From Lepidonotus clava (lineage: Eukaryota > Annelida > Polychaeta > Phyllodocida > Polynoidae): a DNA stretch of 64,000 bases. The stretch covers positions 17,834,908-17,898,907 of the forward strand of contig OW387134.1 of NCBI GenBank assembly GCA_936440205.1, given 5' to 3'. Below, piece by piece: positions 46,921 through 58,659 of this stretch. The notes below the pieces were generated by a model. That model was not told where the DNA came from. It worked only from the letters and a program-made list of their open reading frames with translations, and searched no databases. A program made the position numbers and the translations under genes. Numbering within the stretch: position 1 is the first letter of the stretch; each line of letters begins with the position of its first letter.

Positions 46921-47990
46921 ATGAAAGAAAAGGCAGTCGAGAAGGAGAGTGCTAAGAAACAACCGGCTCAGACCCTTAGGAGGTGGAGTTGGCCGGGGCG
47001 GGGCGGTGTCCGTCCGGACTCGACCGACGCCGGGATTGCCCGGAAGAAGCCAAGGACACCAGCCCGGCGGCCCACCAGAACGACCACAGGCGGAGCCAAG
47101 AGGTCCGCCAAATCGGCTCCAGCCAAAAGGAAGACAGCAGAGAAAGACTTCTACAATTTATCTGAGGTGAGTGACTCGGAGCCCGAGCCAAGGCTAACGG
47201 CGTTGGCCAAGCCGGTTCAGAAGGAGGAAGCGGTCAACCAACCAGTGCAGATACAGGCCGGCTGGTTCTGGGACCTTACGCAACCACTGTTCCAACTATT
47301 TGAGACTGTTGACGAAATTAGGAGAACAGTAGGACTAGATGTGCCAAAATCAAACAAACAATTAGCTGAGATTAAAACTCAGGTAGCTCCTTTTATTCAA
47401 AGGACCACACAAAACTCTAAATGCGTCAGGGAAAGTACCAGCCTACAAACAAAACGAGGCGGCCAACCTCTGCCCACTCTGGAAAGGCGATCGGGAGGGG
47501 AACAGCTAACCGTCGCCGCTCCAGGACTAAAAGTGGAGGTAGCACCCGTTCAACACGCGCCAACCCCACCGGTGGGGAACGGGCCAACGGGAGCTCCCCT
47601 CCTCCACCACTTACAGCCTGCGGACCCCGCTTGTTTAGACTTGAGCAGCTTGACAACGAGCTGCAACGCCAATCCCTCACCACTACTATGGAACCAGCAG
47701 CAGTGGACGCCAACCAGCCAGCCGGGGGGCCCACTGTGGCCGAGCCCACTCCCAACGACAAACCCTCCGCAAGTACCAAACCCATACCCCTCGAGCCAAC
47801 CGTCGTACGACCCAACGGGGGCCGTTTCGGACTGGACCCTACTAGGCCAAGACCCCTCAGAGCAATGCGCCCCTCGTCCTGCGAACGTATGAGAGGCTTA
47901 AGAGTCACGGTCACCAAGGATGAGAGCGGGATCATCAGGCGAGTGGTAAATGACAACGGGCAAAACCTCTACGAGCATGTCCCAAACTAA
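46921..47990 (+). mobile_element. Accessory reading frames between pol and env
   Basis: Two long sense frames overlap here. One (46,921-47,892) is Lys/Arg-rich at its N-terminus (KKPRTPARRPTRTTTGG) and Pro-rich at its C-terminus. The other (47,421-47,990) encodes a basic, Pro-rich protein ending in the compact segment RVTVTKDESGIIRRVVNDNG. The antisense frame is also open for much of this GC-rich stretch, so openness alone is weak evidence. Position between integrase and env matches accessory genes of complex retroviruses, but no family is recognisable. Confidence 0.45.
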
Positions 47991-48139
47991 ACAGACCAGG
48001 AAGCCCGAGAGGAGAGCATTTTTCGGCGCATGGATGATAGTAGTGCGCAGAAAAAATAAGGTAACTTTGCTGTGAACATGTTTTAGATAAACTGCAAAAT
48101 TAACTTTCTCAAACTATCGCTAAGGCCAAAACAAAGACA

Positions 48140-50899
48140 ATGAAGTGGCTAGTACTGTTCGTATTAGCTATAATAGGGGGCATTAGGGGAGTGCATAACG
48201 ACTCCAGCCCACCTGAAGGGCTAGCCCCTAACGCTGAAGTGATAGCTTTAGAACAATATGGAGTAGTTTTAAAACCAGGAAAGTTAATGTCCACCGCGGA
48301 TATAACACACGTCCGACAAGGCTTCCTAATCACTATTCCAAGGAGGCGCTCCTTCAACAAGGCTACCTTTGGCCAGGTCTGTCACCGATATCTACAGGGA
48401 GGAGACGCCCTTGATCGGGCCTGCTACCATATCAGGTCGCTGGTCAGTTGGATGGATCAGACGTCACAGGCGCTTAAGGGTCGGTACCGAGAAATTCTTA
48501 ATGAAACCTTAAGTTCCCTAATAAAGAACACTCAACAAGACCTTCAAAATCAAGAGTCGGAGTTAAAATCTAGTGGAAGGGTCAAAAGAATGAAGAAGTT
48601 ACCCACTATGCTGGACGATCCAGGATGGCCGACCTTTCCGCTTCCAACCTCTTGGAATCAAGGACTGGCGGCTGATGTCAAATATAACAGAGAATTGATT
48701 AGAGTATTGCAGGAGTCTTCGAGCCAAATGATCGAAGACTTGGCTCTGATGAATGAAAAACATGACGAGGCTGTCGAAAAGGTTAACCATGTCGTGATAG
48801 GCCTACTGGACAATCTAAGATCACTAAATAAGGCACACAACACGACTCGCCGAAGGTTGAGACTCGTGCAACATAAGGTGGATTGGATGGAACTGTACCT
48901 GAATATGATACCGGTCGCTCTGGAAGACAAGTTAGGAGAGATGGTGTATCTTCAACTAATGGTAGAGCAGACTCGCGTGTTCAGGAAAGGTGTACAGCGC
49001 CTGACGCGGGGCCAGCTGACTATGGACTTGGTACCCCGCCAATATATGGTCGGAGCGATCCAGGAAGTGAACAGATATCTGAAGGGGATCCACCCCAGGT
49101 TCCATGTCGCGTTCACAGATCCTTCCTTCTATTACGAGAACAGTCAACCTTCGTTCAAATTCAATGAAACCACTCAGGAATTTATAGTGTATGTAAGGGT
49201 GCCTGTGGTGGCTGATGAACATTTGTTCCGGGTCTACGAAGTACTAACTTTTCCTGTGCCAGTGACGGTTAGGGGACGACTTAAGAAGGACGCTCTCCAA
49301 ATTGTTAATCTACCCAAAAGTGTCGCCATGTCCATGTCCCGCCAGTATTACGTACCATTGGCTAGTGGCAGTTGGTCAGGTTGTTATGGACAGACCATTA
49401 CGCTCTGTAAGGACCTACCTTATATGAAAAAGATTACAGACAACACCTGCACTGCTGCGCTACTGAGGCGCGACGACCTAGCGATCCAAGAAAAATGTGA
49501 ACTGGACTATCTACTGGAAGCAGACTTCGGAGAGATGGCAGTGTATCTAGACGACGGAGATATGCTAGTGGTCAGCGCCGACACCCGAGGCCAAATGATT
49601 TGCAGAAACCAGCCTGCGGTCGGAGTGAACATAGAAAATTATGCAAGGGTTCAGGTGGAATGCGACTGTGCATTCCAAACACAAGGAGCATGGATACCGT
49701 ATAGCTTGCGAAATTGTGACAAGCACACCAGGATCACCACGGTTGTGTACCCACATAATGACCTGTTGGAAGCAGCAAGTCGTGTGAAGGGGTGGGACAT
49801 GAATTTCACGACGTCCAAAAACGAACCTACTATGTTAGAGTCAGACCCTATCCCTGAAACAATTAGGAAAGACCTGCTGGAAATCGAGGAAAGCCTGAAG
49901 GCCAAAATACCTGTAACCTCCCTGGCCAAGCGAATACAAAAACACCGTAAAGACTTGGCCAAGGGTATCAAGAAAGCGACTGACCGTTATGAGGTAGAAA
50001 AACACGCCCCGTGGTTCTCCATAGGCAACTTCGGAGGCGGTTTTGGTCTCCTCACCATCTTTTGCATAGTGGTAGCTGTGACAATTATTGGATGTGTTCT
50101 CTGGAAGTGCTGGCGGAACCACCAAGGCAAGGCTGCCCTGGCCGGACTAACCATGACTTTACCTCGGGCCATGGCCTTGGAGGCGGCGGACCCGGAGGAG
50201 CTGCTGCGCAGTGAAAAGGAACTAACTGGATGCCCGGACACGACCGCCAACCCCACTGCGGTGGCAGTACTTGCTATATTACTGGCAGTACTCGTCATCG
50301 CCATAGTGGTCCTCGTGTGGCGAAAGTGGAGAAATATTAGAGGAAAAACTGTGGATGGGTTGTACGTACAGTTTGCCAACCCACATATGATAGAAACAAT
50401 CTTCCTGGGCGAACTGGCTATGCCTTCAGACCACACTTATACTGAAGGCTATGTGCTCATTAGGGATCTACTGGTGACCCAGCTGTGTCTGAAGTATACT
50501 CTGACGGTAACCTGGGGGGCGCAGCTGATGGGAGCAGCAACTAGACCTGGACAGCACCCATCTAAGGTACCACTACCCGACACCCTGAGGGTATCTAAAA
50601 AACTCGCCCGTCTGATGATGAGTAACTTAAAATACAATACCAGGGCCAGACTACTGAGATATTCCTCGGGGCTAGCCACTCCTGTACCCATGGGAGTACC
50701 TCGCCTCATCGACGCAGGGTGGTCTGATGTCGGAGCGGACTGGCCTCAACCGGTGTTGGGACAAGGAACAATGCCTAACGCTCCTCCTAGATCGACCACG
50801 CCCACCTCAACAGCGACCGGAACAGGATCTGCACGAAAGACAATAAGGCCAGGGACATCCGAAATAAATCCAGGAACGGTTTATGAAGTTATCATATGA
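48140..50899 (+). mobile_element. Envelope-like gene of the LTR element (919 codons, looks whole)
   Basis: It begins with a hydrophobic signal peptide (KWLVLFVLAIIGG). A furin-like site RVKR lies near residue 148, followed by helical heptad-rich sequence. The ectodomain has a FRVYEVLTFPVPV-type strand and a Cys-rich part (GCYGQTITLCKD, VECDC). A transmembrane helix lies near residues 630-660 (LLTIFCIVVAVTIIGCVLW) and a second near 705-728, then a tail of about 190 residues. The layout and the FPVP-type strand recall baculovirus F-like envelopes of errantiviruses, which I infer rather than show. Two membrane helices plus a long tail are unusual. It is probably expressed by splicing, as in the family. 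Confidence 0.8.
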
Positions 50900-52158
50900 C
50901 AATGTAACGAGTGGTAAAACCTGACCTAGTACTGTACAGGTAAAATTGGTGAATTAATAACACAGAGGTACTAAAACTAAAATGTTACAGGAAGATTCGC
51001 TGGGCAATACCTGTTTGGGTAGGTAGGGTTCTGTTGACTAGCCTGAGCAATAAGGATTCACCAGTCAGGAAAAACTTAGTTCGGGTAGGCTGGTCCAACC
51101 GTCTCTCTATGGACCCATGGGTTATCTAAATTTCTCTCAAGTCGAGTGTCCCATGCCCGGTAGCCTAGCTCAACACTCTAATTGTTATTGATTTGGCAAC
51201 TCTTTTAAAGTAGGGAACCATTTGGAACCGATCCTAGTGTCGCAAAATTTTAGCATTTTAAAAGAAAAAAACTCAAAATTCTGTATAAAACCTAAGAGCG
51301 CTCAACGGGACCAATGCTCCCAACGAGCGGAGTGAACTTCCCCAAGCAAGTACCATCTACACCTGACCCCTGTGCTGTTGTTACCGCTAGGATCGGGCTG
51401 CAGTACAGGAGTCACTTGGGGAACGCCACTGTCTATTCTTTAGCATGCTTACATATATAATCTTCTCAAAGATGAGGGGGTTGCACAAGCAGCAGGAGCC
51501 TGCCCACAGGCCTGGTGTCAGTGGTGCCTGACAGGAGGCAGGACGTTGGGGTTACGCGTCACCGACGCTGCGAAGGGCACTGGGGTGGACGCCCGACCAT
51601 GGCAGTCACTATGCCCCGGGTGGATTGGCTCCTGACAAGCGGTCCCTTCATCACAAAAAAAATCGACGAGTAGAAAGAAATTTACCTAAAAACTAATATA
51701 TAAAGCAAACCAATATTTGTGTAACTAAGAGCTCGTCCTCAGGGAATTTTGGGCAAAATATAATAAGAACGCAGAATAATTAGTAACATTCTCGGGGGGG
51801 ACGCTCCGTGACAGCACACGAGAGTACCTTATACGTGGCTCGTTTGCTCCTGGCATAGACACGCTGCAGCGGCAAGGATATGTGCAAATCCTGACAAGGC
51901 GTGCTCTATTTGGGAGCTATAACGGAGGTCACAAGGAAATGTGGTTACGGGACAATGGCGAATTGGTGACATTCACAGGGTGCTCGGCTCTCTCTCACTA
52001 TATTGCGACTCCCTCAGACGGGATAAGCCATCCCTGGGGGGGGAGAAGCTGTAGCGAAAACTCACAAGGCGGTGGAGCGAGGTGCTGTCCTTATTAATAG
52101 CCCCGTCGTCTTGGTTATGTGTAAATGGCCACTGGATCACCGTATGTCTTAGGTCAAA

Positions 52159-52190
52159 GGATCCTGACTTTAACATAAAAGTCAGGATCC
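52159..52190. repeat. Perfect 13-bp hairpin in the LTR element 3' region
   Basis: GGATCCTGACTTT (52,159-52,171), loop AACATA, then AAAGTCAGGATCC (52,178-52,190). This is an exact stem, strong enough to fold in RNA from either strand. Confidence 0.85.
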
Positions 52191-55100
52191 AACGACAACT
52201 AGTATATGAACAACTGCCCATAATTCAAGACTAAATTATTTAGACCACTTTTAGACCAGTTTTAATCGGGACAGAAACAAAACGGCAAGAAGTCAAGTTT
52301 CGACCCGGGTAAAAATTAGAAATAATTAAAATTAATAAAGAAAATGAGCGGCTTCAGAGCTGACCGCCGTCGAGGAAAATAAAATAAAATAAATGAATGA
52401 AAATTAGTCTTGACCGCCGTCGTGGCGCTAAAAGTATCCAGGTCTCCGCTCAACAGTTGAGCTGAAGAGGGGGGACATGGACTACTGATTCCCTGATGAA
52501 CAAGCTACAATAAACTTGGTTGACACCCAGAGCTGATAAGTTTACCCGATCTATTAGAAAGGAGATAAAAAGAAATTCTAACTCTGTCTTTAGCACTACC
52601 TATCCCTGCCCGGCATGCGCATAGTTAGGATAAGCTGGGGGCGGAGTCTTTTCAGGAGTAGTCTTGACTCTCCACAAGAGAAACGGGCATAGACCTGAAC
52701 AAGAAAACGGGTTTAACCTGGTACTGTACTTCGGTAAAGGCCCGACTTACTAGGTGCTGTCTGGAAGTAAGTGATCTAAGGAGATGCATTACCGAGAGGG
52801 ATGAGCTCCTCGAAGGGTAGTGCATAACAGGCGGCAGTGGGCTCGCGAGGGTCCGGGGACACGTTAAACTAACCTTAGATATAGTGCAGGGGAGAGACCA
52901 ACTGAAGGCCCCCGTGTCTAGCGAAGGATGAATTAACATCCTACTGTGGTACCGTCTAGTCGGCGTACATATCGGGCTGCTGGGTCACAAGGGGCACATA
53001 CGACTAAAATTTAAATCCGATTCAGAGCTAATGGGTGCGGGGGAAGGCCAATCCCATACGGCAGAATCAACTAAATTAAGGTCTATTAGGTGTGCACCCG
53101 CCAGTAAGTGGTATGTACGTGGTACGGGGCCGACAGACCCCACCTAGCTCCTGACAGCTCAGGAGTGAACAGGCAAGGCCAGTGAAAACGGTCAAAGTTC
53201 AGTGTGGGTTGGCAGATTCACCTGGATCAGACCGTCGGTGACCACCCAGGGTGACTTGGGACCGGTAATCGCTATCGACTGGGTCACTGGCCGGTCGTCT
53301 CTGCTCTGCTGGTAGGTCCAAGATCTTCCGGTAGCAGAGAGGGCTCAATGTACAGTCAGGCCATGGTAAAGCTAAATGCTGCATGTCCAATACCCTATTA
53401 TTGGACATCGTGGGTTTAGTTGAGCCATGCTCTCTGTGATCAGAACAAGTTTGAAAAGAACCATCTGGGAAGCAGAGAGAGCCTTATGGCTGGAAAGGGT
53501 TCTAGCTCAGGCGCAATCCACTATGTCTCATGACATATGGGAAGGCCGAAGGAACCAAGTGTTACACATCTCTATAATTTAAAGGGGGTGTAGGCTGCAT
53601 ATTAAAAAAAAATATATATGCAGTCTGCTCCCAATTATAGCAATGGAAACTCGGTGCTACCCATTCTGGTCCTATGAATGGGAAAGTACCGACAAACCAC
53701 GTGTAACTAATAAGGACCGGGAATCAGATCAGAAATGAACCTGAATCTGAGACCCGATCCTCTAGTGATAACTAAGCAAGGAACGAATAATCTCGACCTC
53801 CCTTGTACAGTTAATACTTAATGTCCTTTAATGACATTTATACCTCACGGAATGAAAACGCTACCCCCACCGCTAGTCATGTGGTTTTTCCATATGATGT
53901 AGTGTATACGGTAGACAATGAGATGTTACTGGTAACATAGGTATAATAATTATTCAGTGAACTGTTTGGAGTTGGTGGCGCACCCGTTTGCATTATCAGA
54001 AGGGCGCCGCTACCCAATATAAAGTGGAACTCGGTCTTCAGACCCCAGGCTGGATGTAGGGGGTGAACGCCGAGCTACCACCTGTAACTAGCAGAAAGAG
54101 AAGGAATTTTGTCGTAACAAAATCAATCAATAAGAACAAAACTGGGGTTTTAAAGCGGATACTTCACAAAATGGAGTCAAATATGTTAGAACAGGTGTCG
54201 CCCTTGAAGGGGGTGTTAACTTGTTTGCGTATAAATCTTTGGAGTGTGTTGGGTAATTATTCTACCACACTGTACAGAAAGAGTGTTATCAAGAGTATTG
54301 AACCTTGTGACCTCTTAAGGTAAATCACCAGGGATCCAATTCCTATCATTATTCTTATCTCCCCATGAGGTCGGTTAGGGAATCTGAGCGGGACAGTTTT
54401 GCATCACCTCTCGGGCACTCATGAAACCTTTGTAGGTGGATGTTCTTGTGACGGCTCAGTCTCGACCTGTGAGCATAGGCTCCCACTCATTCATCACAAG
54501 GATATCACTGTCTGAGATGTTTGGCAATCTCGGGCACTGATAAGCGTGGCTTCTGCGTTCAATGGAACGGCGCCTACTAAGGCCTGATCTATGAATGTAC
54601 GAACTCCCACGGTGTACACACATGTATCTCTGCTTGGGACGCTTGATAATCTTTGTGGTGTTGGTGCCTTTCTAGCTCTTAATAAGAATACCATTCCTTC
54701 TTTCATTATATTCATACAGAATCTTCATCTGGGAGTTCATTCAGTGTCTTAGAGACTTCATCTCGGTCTCCTCACAGTAGTATTTTTTCCTCTTCGAGAC
54801 GACTCTGGACAATAATACTCACTCTAACACTTATTCTAACACAATGACACTGACGAAGTCTTGCTGTTAGACTAAAACATGGGATGGGTATCTGTGGCCT
54901 TCGCCACTACATCTCAAACTTACCTTGGAGTCGCCAACAACTCGTTGGACGGCTCCACCTGTGGTGTCGCCTTACGTGGCCGACACGTCAATCTTTCCAG
55001 TACTCTGTAAGGGGGACAACTCATCAAAGAATTCTGTCACAGCCAATCTAATGCTGGGAAGTCTGGACCAAAATACTTGGTCACCTACTGTCACTTAAAC

Positions 55101-55495
55101 TTACCAGGGTGAACACCCTGGGAAGCGCTTGTTACCTAGGGCACCCCATGTGAATTGTTTCCAATGAAGACATTTACACTAACGCCCTGTACGTATAACG
55201 ACTAAACAAAGAATCCTGTTACAGCAAATCTTGTGTGTACAACTCAAACCGGAATCCCTGGCCACCCATGCCTGATTATCATGTGCAGTGTCAGTCCCCA
55301 ACAGTTAATAGTATCAAATAATAACCATACGATACGAATTACCCACACTCCAGAAAGCCTACTTAGATCGGTAATGTCAACAAACCGCTGGCCAGAAAAC
55401 CCCCTAATATCGCCCAACCACGCGCGAGGTAAAATGCTTGATCATGATAGCCTAAACAACCCGCCCACTAAAATTATATAGCCTGACGCTTTTCA

Positions 55496-56002
55496 GTGCC
55501 AACCGTGTCACATTGCTTCATTTACATCACCCTAACATACCGCAGGACCTGGAAAGATAATAAGTTTAGGACGAAAGATCCTGACTCTCGGCCCGCGCCC
55601 ACCATCTTGGAACCAAAAGTAAACACTAGGTGGCCACCCACGCTACCCGTTACTAAAATTACCAGCGAAACACAGTTTCTGGTTCCGGGAGTGACATCAG
55701 CTTCCGGAATACAACCACGTGAGGGCGAGCCGAGAACCACCAAGAAGAATTTGGCCAACAATCTCCTTAAATCTACGATTAGTAGCCTACCTAACATGCC
55801 AAGAACTGTGGAAGGGAGGTGGAACTTACCCGATCTCGGAGCGGTGGTTAGGAGGGCGGCTCCACGAGAAGGGCGAGGGCCCGGCAACGAGCAACGTAGA
55901 CAACGGGTCCCGTGGCAACAGTCTATGTTTCTGCGGCTCCTGGTGAACATCTGGCCAAAGGCCTCCGGAGAAAAGAAACACTGTCCAGGGTATCCTGGAT
56001 AA
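55496..56002 (+). mobile_element. Weak accessory reading frame in the 3' region of the LTR element
   Basis: A 168-codon sense frame, basic in character, with segments such as RRTWKDNKFRTKDPDSRPAP and VEGRWNLPDLGAVVRRAAP. An acceptor-like CTTTTCAG lies just before it. No family is recognisable, and the antisense strand is also open across it, so coding is uncertain. Confidence 0.3.
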
Positions 56003-56166
56003 AATACATCTTAGTGGACTAGGTGCTGATCGGGAATTAAATCACCGGAATCACTCGGTGAAAACGACCCGGAATTAAGAGTTCCAATCACTGGCCGGGA
56101 ATTGGATCTTAAAATCACTTAGGTAAAATCAATATAAATCATTATGTACAAGGTGGTGCCGACGGT

Positions 56167-56817
56167 CTAGCGGGGGGCTAAGGGCAGGCGGGCAACCACG
56201 CGGCCTAGAGCCCTGGCCCACCGACGGAGGACACGGGCGGACGGCATATAGCCGTCCACCAATCCCCTGAGATCATTAATGTTCATTAAACCGTCCGCTG
56301 CGGGCCGAGTCATATGCAGGGCTTGTCCAGTGTGGATGGTCGGTACGCCGTACCAGTCGTTCGCGCGTTGTACTTCGCGACCAATCCTTGGGGCGAGCCG
56401 GTTAACCCATTTTTGAAGCGACCCGTCGCTGTCGGTGAGGTTCCAGAGACGGGCGTCGAATCCGGAGGGTGTTGCCAAAATAAAGGTGGATGAAATTGGA
56501 TGGGATTGTATATTCAGGAAGGCTCTGTTGAATAGTTCGGAATAAAATCTCACGGCTTCTTCGGGGCGGATAAACAATGGAATGAACAGGTCCAGCTCCT
56601 GATCCCATGTAAGGATGTCCAGTAAGTTTGTCACTACAACTAAGATATCTTCTGGGTGAAGGACATGGTGGGCGAAAGCAAAGCCTGCCAACTCGGCGGT
56701 CGTTGCTTCGACGCAGGGATGAATCACACAGCTGTTGCCGGAATCCTTCAGGAGCAGATCAGGGTAATCCTGAAGACCGGCTTCCCGGTCGGAGCAGAAT
56801 ACCGCTACTCGAGCCAT
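56167..56817 (-). mobile_element. Antisense accessory gene in the LTR element, SGNH-hydrolase-like layout
   Basis: A 216-codon frame, open from ATG to stop, on the strand opposite gag-pol-env. It starts MARVAVFCSDREAG; then comes EDILVVVTNLLDILTW, which sits where SGNH/GDSL enzymes have their block III strand, then STFILATPSGFD, RANDWYGVPTIHTGQAL, and the end PSARVLRRWARALGRVVARL, which recalls the last helix of that fold. The assignment is by layout only; the classical signature residues are not evident, so enzymatic activity is doubtful. Captured extra genes, including GDSL-esterase-like ones, are reported for some rotifer LTR elements (from memory). It would need its own promoter. Confidence 0.5.
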
Positions 56818-57095
56818 ACTTCTTCGTGAAAAAGATAAAAAATGCGAGACAAAGTGAAAAACACGTCTAACTTCTAAAAAAAGACCGTCGGCACTGATTA
56901 AAATGACGTCAAAACGAGGCTAATTTGGGAAACCCCTTTTTGATCCAAAAGATCCAAATTCTGAAATCGGCTAGCATGATCAAAGCATCGTATAATTTCT
57001 TATAAAATCTGTGCTAAACTAAAGTTTAGGTCCCCAACCAACGTAATCAAGCGACAAAATTAATTCATATCGGCCCAAAATATCAGGTCGAACAA

Positions 57096-57151
57096 TCAAA
57101 CTTGAAAGTTTGATCGAAGCAGAAATTTGCCATCCGGGCGCTTTGCGCCCG
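57096..57151. repeat. Pair of small hairpins in the LTR element 3' region
   Basis: TCAAACTT-GA-AAGTTTGA (57,096-57,113) and CGGGCGC-TTT-GCGCCCG (57,135-57,151) lie 21 bp apart. Both stems are perfect. The second ends close to terminator-like geometry but lacks a T-run. Confidence 0.75.
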
Positions 57152-58052
57152 AAGGATCCAAATCGAGGTCAAACCTTGGGGGGGAACTCCAGTCAAGCGT
57201 CCCGCTAAGTACACGTGTACTAAGTATAGCTGGCGGACGCGTGACGGGAATGGTGGTATTTTCTGGTTCCAACTGCTCGGTATTACTAAATCTGATACAG
57301 AGACCTTGTATTTATTGTAAATAATGTTGTTCTGGTTGAAATTTGATTGAAATTCGACACGCATTGTATCATGAAAGTCGTTCGTTCAAAATGTCCGAAT
57401 TCTCTGAATTGACTTATGTCGTGTTAATTTGTTCTGAAATTGGATTTGATGTACACTTGTTACTCTTAGAAGTTTAAGACAACCCTACACCGTATATATG
57501 TTGAGTTCTGTTGACTTGTGTTACAAATCATAAATATCAGAAACTGTACATGCGCGTACTAAGTCAAAACTGAATTTGTCACCTTATGCACGGGTGTCGC
57601 AATCTTTGAATCTTAAAATCAGCTAACAATGCTGAGAACTGACTTTAATGTACAAGGCACGTACTAAGTGAATACCTAAAGATGACGAATACTTCATCCT
57701 CTAAAGTTGACTTTGTCATTTTGTAACCATGATTATGTCATCATCTACGTTGTTATCCAAATAATCATGTTATCAATTTTTAGCACTTACCTTGTCATTT
57801 TATGAACGAGTTCTGCTAAACTTGAGCTTCAAAATGTGGAAATCAACTCAATGAATAATTTCACTGCGAATTTGTGTTGAAACCGGATCTACAAATCTAT
57901 TGATACTGTGTTGAATGTACCACGAGAGTCAAGGCCACCCCACCATGGTTTAACAAATATATCCAATCATCAAAATTGGGAGTTCATTATATTCATTTGG
58001 TTTGAGCTATGTCGTCCACCTCCTTAAACTCAAACACCTGACCGCCGTCGAA

Positions 58053-58659
58053 TGTACTAATGGCTTAGTACTTTTAATACATTGTCATAATATATAATCC
58101 AACAAGGATCAAGCTTAGCAAGTCTACTTCTAGTCTACTCCTAGGAGAAATATCTTACGCTCCTAGCGCCACCTGTTAACCAGTATAAAAGGCGCTGCAA
58201 GGTAGGGAGCGGGCAGTTAGTGAGTTAGTTGGTTAGAAGAAACATGTTTAACCAAGGAGTTATACCTGGAGTAAGTACATCGACTCCATGTAACAGACTG
58301 GAGTTTACCAATACCCACTACCTCGGACATAGGATTGTGTTAGAGCTAAATGCTAGAATGGTCTAGAAGGCGTTGGAGCAACTCGTGTTCTAAATGTGGT
58401 TGATTGCTGATAGGAGATGGGAGGTGGACTGATGAAGACTTATTCATGGTGGCTTTGACTCGGGATGAGATGTTTATTGAATAAAACCCTTTCATATTAA
58501 GAAGTTCCCTCATCGTTCATTTCTTTTGAACTATTGGGAAGTGAATGGACAAACTTTAAACGCGGTCTGAATTACTCAGACATTCTGGAAAGCAACTTAC
58601 GAAGACTTGGATATAAACTGATCTTACGCAGTCTTAAATCAAACATTAACAATAGTTCA
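58053..58659 (+). repeat. 3' long terminal repeat, 607 bp
   Basis: Second copy of the 607-bp LTR, followed directly by the AGAT duplication and the rest of the LINE. The sequence just 5' of it is TGACCGCCGTCG plus AA rather than an obvious purine-rich tract. Confidence 0.95.

Larger units (their letters stand above)
50900..58052 (+). mobile_element. Long 3' region of the LTR element without sense genes
   Basis: About 7.1 kb between env and the 3' LTR. It contains one antisense frame (56,167-56,817), a weak sense frame (55,496-56,002, after an acceptor-like CTTTTCAG), hairpins at 52,159-52,190, 57,096-57,113 and 57,135-57,151, three copies of TGACCGCCGTCG, and three copies of GTACTAAGT. Most LTR elements have only a short stretch here. 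Confidence 0.75.
38009..58659 (+). mobile_element. Giant envelope-bearing LTR retrotransposon (Ty3/Gypsy type), 20.65 kb
   Basis: Two 607-bp LTRs (38,009-38,615 and 58,053-58,659), starting TG and ending CA, bound the element. The 4-bp target duplication AGAT flanks it. Between the LTRs lie a gag region, a pol region (protease, reverse transcriptase, RNase H, integrase with GPY/F), accessory frames, a long env, an antisense reading frame and about 7 kb without sense genes. The order protease-RT-RNase H-integrase is that of Ty3/Gypsy elements. The LTRs look identical by eye, so insertion was recent. Env looks whole; gag-pol carries about two breaks, so this copy is probably not self-sufficient. 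It is nested in a LINE inside TRIM23 intron 1. Confidence 0.95.

Noticed and set aside
47426-47956. 176-codon antisense frame inside the pol-env interval
   Set aside because: It lies opposite two sense frames in GC-rich sequence and lacks the fold-like pattern seen in the 56,167-56,817 frame.
57135-57151. Bacterial-style intrinsic terminator
   Set aside because: The context is animal and there is no T-run after the stem.
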